Of a stretch of 64,000 nucleotides of DNA, positions 59,902 to 64,000 are shown piece after piece. The position numbers were made by a program, and so were the translations under genes. How positions within the stretch are numbered: the first letter of the stretch is position 1; each line of letters begins with the position of its first letter. The stretch comes from Aminobacterium mobile DSM 12262 (lineage in GTDB: Bacteria; Synergistota; Synergistia; Synergistales; Aminobacteriaceae): the NCBI RefSeq assembly GCF_000526395.1, contig NZ_JAFZ01000001.1, positions 930,001-994,000 on the forward strand, written 5' to 3'. The notes below the pieces were generated by a model. It was not told the DNA's origin. It did no database searches and was given only the letters and a program-made list of their open reading frames with translations.

Positions 59902-61016
59902 TACGAATTTTTGTTGTAGATGATGATGCTATAACCCGTGAAGTTATTCGTGGCATGATTGCTATGGAGCCTGATATGGAACTCATTGGTGAAAGCGACC
60001 GCCTTGATGGGGTTATGGAGACTGTTACTCGCCTCAGACCTTCGATTTTGCTTCTTGACGTGCAATTGCCAGATGGAGATGGGCCTGATCTGGCAGAAAA
60101 ATTGGCGGAAATGCCTGCTCATCCAGGGATCATCATGATTTCAGTGCAAAAAGATGTGGCTTTCTTGCGGAAAGCTATGCAGGCTGGTGCGCGTGATTAC
60201 CTTTTAAAACCCTTTACTGGCGTAGAGCTCGTAGATGCTATTAGGCGTGTAAATGCTGAGGCAGCCTCTAGAGGCGGTTCTCATCAAGCCGAATGTATCG
60301 CTGTTTGGAGTTGCCGGGGTGGCGCAGGTGGTTCTTCCTTTTCCATCTCTTTTGCTTCTCAGCTCGCCATGATGGGGAAACGCACCGCTTTAATAGATGG
60401 AGATCTTTTTATGGGGGATATAGCCTTTCTTTTAAATACTCCCTATGAGCTGAGCTGGACCCATTGGGCTAACGAATGTCTAAGTGGGACGGTGGATGGA
60501 GAACGCTATCTAACCTTTGGCCCTAATAATCTTATGATTATGCCTACCGCTAAGAATCCGGTTCAGGCAGAGCTTATAAAACCGGGGATGGGAAATAGGC
60601 TTTTGCAAGCTCTTTCTGACCGTTTCGATTTCGTTATTGTAGACCTCCATCGTTTGCTTGATGAAATGACGTTGGAATTGGCAGAAGCCTGTCAGCGTTT
60701 ATGGCTCGTGACTGATTGCAGTTGTACGGGCGTTAAAAATTTACATCTTATTACAGGAGTGCTCGATCAGCTGCGAATCCCATGGATAGAGAGAGGCGTT
60801 ATTCTCAATAAAGCGCGAAGGGAAGACCGATCTATTATTGAAAAGATACAAAAAGAATATCCAGTGAAAGGAATTTTGCCATTCGACGAAAAAATCGAAG
60901 ATGGGTGGCTGAAAGGAGATCCCCTTATTATTGATCAGCCTCGATCGCCTTATTCCAAAACAATAAAGGAGATGGCTTCGGGCTTTATGGCTCGAGAGAA
61001 GGTGAAGGTATCATGA
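59898..61016 (+). CDS. cpaE: Tad localisation protein CpaE/TadZ with receiver and ParA-like domains
   Basis: 372 residues. The receiver domain (1 to about 118) keeps all phosphorylation residues: D8-D9, D54 (LLLDVQL), S82 and K104 (YLLKPF), so it may still be phosphorylated. The second half is a ParA/MinD-like domain (130-360), but the P loop at 140-147 reads R-G-G-A-G-G-S-S with no Lys, so ATP hydrolysis is doubtful. TadZ/CpaE places the pilus machine in the cell. It overlaps cpaF by 4 nt. Confidence 0.9.
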   Translation: MIRIFVVDDDAITREVIRGMIAMEPDMELIGESDRLDGVMETVTRLRPSILLLDVQLPDGDGPDLAEKLAEMPAHPGIIMISVQKDVAFLRKAMQAGARDYLLKPFTGVELVDAIRRVNAEAASRGGSHQAECIAVWSCRGGAGGSSFSISFASQLAMMGKRTALIDGDLFMGDIAFLLNTPYELSWTHWANECLSGTVDGERYLTFGPNNLMIMPTAKNPVQAELIKPGMGNRLLQALSDRFDFVIVDLHRLLDEMTLELAEACQRLWLVTDCSCTGVKNLHLITGVLDQLRIPWIERGVILNKARREDRSIIEKIQKEYPVKGILPFDEKIEDGWLKGDPLIIDQPRSPYSKTIKEMASGFMAREKVKVS

Positions 61017-62356
61017 GCCTTTTACGCCGTTTGGCAGGAGACACACTAGGGCAACGGCGAGGTCGTGGAAGCGTATCAGATCTGTATCGAGAAACCTATC
61101 GGCGGGTATTGTCTCGCTTAGCAGACGAAGTGGATATGGAGGAAATAACTTCTCAGCCAGATTGGGGGAAGTCCACTCTTGTCAAAGAGCAGATTACCCT
61201 TGAAATTCAATCGATGCTCGAAGAAGTTCGGGGACTGAATGCATTAGAGCTGAGTCGTCTTCACGATGACCTCCTGAACGAAGTTTTCGGGTATGGACCT
61301 ATTCAGCCCCTCCTTGACGATGACACAGTAACGGAAGTAATGGTGAACGGCTGTGACCGTGTATATATGGAGAGATGGGGGAAAATAGAGCCAGCCGATG
61401 TGTTTTTTAATGATGATGACCATATCCGACGCATTATCGACAAGATAGTGGCCCCGTTAGGGCGGCGCATTGATGAAGCTTCCCCTATGGTAGATGCGCG
61501 ATTGCCAGACGGGTCTCGTGTCAATGCTGTTATTCCGCCCATATCTATCGATGGGCCTACGTTAACTGTCCGGAAGTTTAGAAGGGAGCCCTTTACAGGG
61601 CAAGATCTTATTGCTCTCGGCACTCTTTCTGACGAATCGGTAGGTTTTTTACGGGTAGCTACTGAAGCTCGATACAATATTATTGTCACTGGCGGAACAG
61701 GATCTGGTAAAACCACAACATTGAACGTGCTTTCTAGCTTTATCCCTAACCGAGAACGAATTGTTACTATCGAAGATGCAGCAGAATTGAGCTTGCAACA
61801 GGAACATGTTGTTCGTATGGAATCTCGCCCTGTAAATATAGAGGGGACAGGGGCCATTACTATCCGCATGCTGGTTCGGAACGCCCTGCGAATGAGACCC
61901 GACCGAATCATAGTTGGAGAGTGCCGGGGTGAAGAGGCCTTTGATATGCTTCAAGCCATGAATACGGGGCACGACGGATCTCTCACTACTCTTCATGCCA
62001 ATTCACCTCGAGATGTACTTTCCCGTCTTGAAAGCATGGTCCTTATGGCTGGGATGGAACTGCCTATACGTGCCATTCGAGAGCAAATATCTTCTGGCAT
62101 CGATCTTATTGTCCATCAGGAGCGTTTGAAAGATGGAACTCGCCGTGTCCTCACGATCTCGGAAATTACAGGTATGGAAGGCGACACAATTCAGATGCAA
62201 GATCTATTTGTTTTTAATCATCAAGGGTTTGACGACGCCGGCAGAATTCGGGGTAACCTTGATCCAACAGGCATTCAGCCTCACCGCAGCTTTAAGTTCG
62301 AAATGGCTGGTGTCTCATTGCCTAAAGATGTTTTGAGAGCTAAAAGGGGGAGCTAA
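61013..62356 (+). CDS. cpaF: Tad secretion ATPase CpaF/TadA
   Basis: 447 residues. VirB11/GspE-family ATPase with Walker A GGTGSGKTT (about 227-235), the Asp box (IEDAAEL), Walker B (RIIVGECRGEEA) and His box (TTLHANS). It sits at the inner-membrane base and powers extension, and in Tad systems perhaps also retraction. The preceding N-terminal domain (about 1-130) is the usual CpaF helical part. It ends 2 nt before tadB. Confidence 0.96.
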   Translation: MSLLRRLAGDTLGQRRGRGSVSDLYRETYRRVLSRLADEVDMEEITSQPDWGKSTLVKEQITLEIQSMLEEVRGLNALELSRLHDDLLNEVFGYGPIQPLLDDDTVTEVMVNGCDRVYMERWGKIEPADVFFNDDDHIRRIIDKIVAPLGRRIDEASPMVDARLPDGSRVNAVIPPISIDGPTLTVRKFRREPFTGQDLIALGTLSDESVGFLRVATEARYNIIVTGGTGSGKTTTLNVLSSFIPNRERIVTIEDAAELSLQQEHVVRMESRPVNIEGTGAITIRMLVRNALRMRPDRIIVGECRGEEAFDMLQAMNTGHDGSLTTLHANSPRDVLSRLESMVLMAGMELPIRAIREQISSGIDLIVHQERLKDGTRRVLTISEITGMEGDTIQMQDLFVFNHQGFDDAGRIRGNLDPTGIQPHRSFKFEMAGVSLPKDVLRAKRGS

Positions 62357-62358
62357 GC

Positions 62359-63285
62359 ATGGGAGGAGTTCTTTTTGCTCTTGTTATAGGAGTGCTTCTC
62401 TTTTTGATGGCATGGGGTTTTTCTAAAATAATATTGGGAGAAGAAACAGATCAGCTGACGAGAACGGAGTCATGGTTTACTGGCAACCGAGAAAAGCAGG
62501 GGGAAGAAAAAAGGCAGTGGAATAAACGTTTTACTTCCGATTCTTTTCGGAAAAAGCTTGAAGTCGAGCTTGTAAAAGCGGACCTACCTCTTAAACTGCA
62601 GGAAGCTTTTGTTCTGTGGCTCGCTCTTCTCATTGTCGTTCCATTCCTTCTTTTTATGTTTCGCGGCCCCTTCGGTCTTGCTGTAGGCCTTGTTGCTGTT
62701 ATTGTTGTTCCAATTGTCATGATACGAGTTCGGAGGCAACATCGCCTTCAAAAGTTTGAGCGTCAGATTCCGCCCATGCTCGATATGCTTTCATCAGGGT
62801 TACGAGCTGGATTCAGCTTTTTGCAATCTTTGCAGAATGCAGCTACGCAAATTGAATCTCCCTTGGGAGATACGTTACAGCAGGTCGTAGCTGAAATTTC
62901 ATTGGGACTGGATCTAGAAGATGTTCTGAATCGCTGGGTTGAAAGGGTTGGAAGTATGGACCTTGAGCTTGTAGTAACATCAATTTTGATTCAGAAAGAA
63001 ATTGGTGGTAACTTGGCGAAAATTTTAGAAAATATAGCGAGAGTTATGCGAGACCGTCAAGATGTGGCAGCTCAGATGCGAGCACTAACATCTCAGGGAC
63101 GCCTTGAAGGCCTTATTATATCTGTGTTGCCAGTGGTTATGGCCGTTATTATTAATATAATGAATCCCGGGTATTTAACCCCCTTATTTCAGACAGCTTT
63201 TGGGCAAAAGATGCTGGGAACAGCCGTGTTCTTTGGGCTCGTTGGTATTTTCGTTATCCAACGTATCGTTAAGCCTCGATATTAA
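62359..63285 (+). CDS. tadB: Tad inner-membrane platform protein TadB
   Basis: 308 residues with membrane helices at the N-terminus (about 3-25), a pair near 85-125 and more at the C-terminus. The T2SSF domain (LDMLSSGLRAGFSFLQSLQ to MRALTSQGRLEGLI) is clear. With TadC it forms the platform on which the ATPase acts. The start follows GGGGGAGC. Closely spaced with cpaF upstream and tadC downstream. Confidence 0.93.
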   Translation: MGGVLFALVIGVLLFLMAWGFSKIILGEETDQLTRTESWFTGNREKQGEEKRQWNKRFTSDSFRKKLEVELVKADLPLKLQEAFVLWLALLIVVPFLLFMFRGPFGLAVGLVAVIVVPIVMIRVRRQHRLQKFERQIPPMLDMLSSGLRAGFSFLQSLQNAATQIESPLGDTLQQVVAEISLGLDLEDVLNRWVERVGSMDLELVVTSILIQKEIGGNLAKILENIARVMRDRQDVAAQMRALTSQGRLEGLIISVLPVVMAVIINIMNPGYLTPLFQTAFGQKMLGTAVFFGLVGIFVIQRIVKPRY

Positions 63286-63297
63286 GGGGGGAGAAAT

Positions 63298-64000
63298 ATG
63301 GAGATTTTAGTGATTGTTTTTTTGGTGCTTGTCGTAACATTATGTCTCTTCCTGATTTTAAATATCATCTCTCCTCAGAAAGAAGACTCTTTTGATAGGG
63401 CAGCTCGTTTTGCCGGTGACGAGGAAGAAGAGATCGCCTCTTTTAAGGAGCGGGTTGTTGAACCTTTGCAGGTTAAAATAAGTCGAGTCGGCCGTTTTCT
63501 GTTCCCTAAAGAAGCTATTGCACGTATGGACCGTTATTGTGTTATTGCTGGTCGTCCCTTGGGAGTGCGAGGAGAAGTTTTAGCTGGTATGAAGGTTTCC
63601 TTTGCCTTGATTACAGCTATAGTGTCTCTATTTATTCTTCCCATACCGTTGCGTATTTCAGGAGCTTTTATTCTCGGAGCCCTAGGGTATCTGATTCCTG
63701 GAATATGGATTACCAAAAAAGGAAAAGAGCGTCAGATGTTGGCTCGTAACCAGCTCCCAGATGTTATGGACCTTATGGTGGTGAGTGTAGAAGCAGGGCT
63801 TGGCCTTGATGCGGCTATGGCACGCGTAGCCGAGAGGCTTCGTGGCCCTATGGGAGAGAGTTTTGCTCGGGCTCTTCATGAAATCAGCTTGGGAGAAAAT
63901 CGCCAGACAGCTCTTCGGGGCATTGAAGAAAGATTGCCCATGGAGGAAGTTCGCCATTTTATTACAAGTCTTATCCAAGCCGAAGAGTTGGGGGTCTCTG
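63298..64000 (+). CDS. tadC: Tad inner-membrane platform protein TadC (partial)
   Basis: 234 codons from ATG 63298 (GGGGGGAG upstream); the gene runs past the window. N-terminal membrane helix (about 5-25), a second pair (about 100-140), then the start of the T2SSF domain (LPDVMDLMVVSVEAGLGLDAAM). It is the second platform protein paired with TadB. Further tad genes (for example tadD) probably follow outside the window. Confidence 0.92.
   Translation, partial: MEILVIVFLVLVVTLCLFLILNIISPQKEDSFDRAARFAGDEEEEIASFKERVVEPLQVKISRVGRFLFPKEAIARMDRYCVIAGRPLGVRGEVLAGMKVSFALITAIVSLFILPIPLRISGAFILGALGYLIPGIWITKKGKERQMLARNQLPDVMDLMVVSVEAGLGLDAAMARVAERLRGPMGESFARALHEISLGENRQTALRGIEERLPMEEVRHFITSLIQAEELGVS

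Noticed and set aside
61303-61911. 202-codon minus-strand frame opposite cpaF
   Set aside because: The plus strand has all ATPase motifs at this place; the minus frame is composition-driven.

Overview
This window looks like the chromosome of an anaerobic, amino-acid-fermenting diderm bacterium. The mix of genes (arginine deiminase, TRAP-TAXI uptake, FeoAB/DtxR iron uptake, RND-TolC efflux, LarA-type racemase, Tad pilus) and an AT-leaning but not extreme base composition suggest the Synergistota, perhaps near Aminobacterium. That placement is inference from gene content; no 16S gene is present.

Layout. 0-4 kb: the 3' end of a Mn-dependent pyrophosphatase gene, polA, and a SurA/PpiD-like membrane chaperone. 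4-5.6 kb: tRNA-Ser(GCU), a small gene, a decayed stretch, and tRNA-Arg(ACG). 5.9-7.3 kb: a methyltransferase and a nicotinamidase. 7.5-11 kb: an iron block on the minus strand (feoB, feoA, second feoA, DtxR-type regulator) with two matching 18-bp palindromes that look like regulator boxes. 11-20 kb: a TauE/SafE transporter, an ornithine cyclodeaminase-family enzyme, a YheO-like regulator, a chemoreceptor, a YkuK-like protein, an M18 aminopeptidase and a flavin oxidoreductase. 20-25 kb: tautomerase, small unknown protein and ArsA-like ATPase; then a YhcH-family protein, a tandem nitrilase with a degenerate second domain, tRNA adenosine deaminase and tRNA-Ser(CGA). 25-32.6 kb: transporter plus aminotransferase, LarA-family protein behind an unusual leader, arginine deiminase, UspA and cupin genes, then tRNA-Ser(GGA).

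32.5-36.6 kb is the clearest accessory region. It is a 4.0-kb element inserted at the 3' end of tRNA-Ser(GGA) and flanked by a 24-bp direct repeat. It carries a broken tyrosine recombinase gene (stop codon, an 8-bp tandem-repeat expansion, an internal deletion), a second broken recombinase fragment on the other strand, and one intact cargo gene: a 581-residue coiled-coil protein ending in an Mrr-type nuclease domain. It is probably a stranded defence element.

36.6-46.2 kb: a diguanylate cyclase, a TetR-RND-TolC-MFP efflux operon and a large exported protein of unknown function. 46.4-53.4 kb: a catabolic cluster (class III aminotransferase, TAXI receptor, fused TRAP permease, two CoA-transferase subunits, thiolase) that reads as uptake, deamination and thiolytic cleavage of an amino or keto acid. 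53.6-64 kb: a DegS/DegU-like two-component pair followed by a Tad/Flp pilus locus (flp, prepilin peptidase, TadE, TadG, CpaB, CpaC, CpaE/TadZ, CpaF, TadB, TadC) that runs off the right edge.
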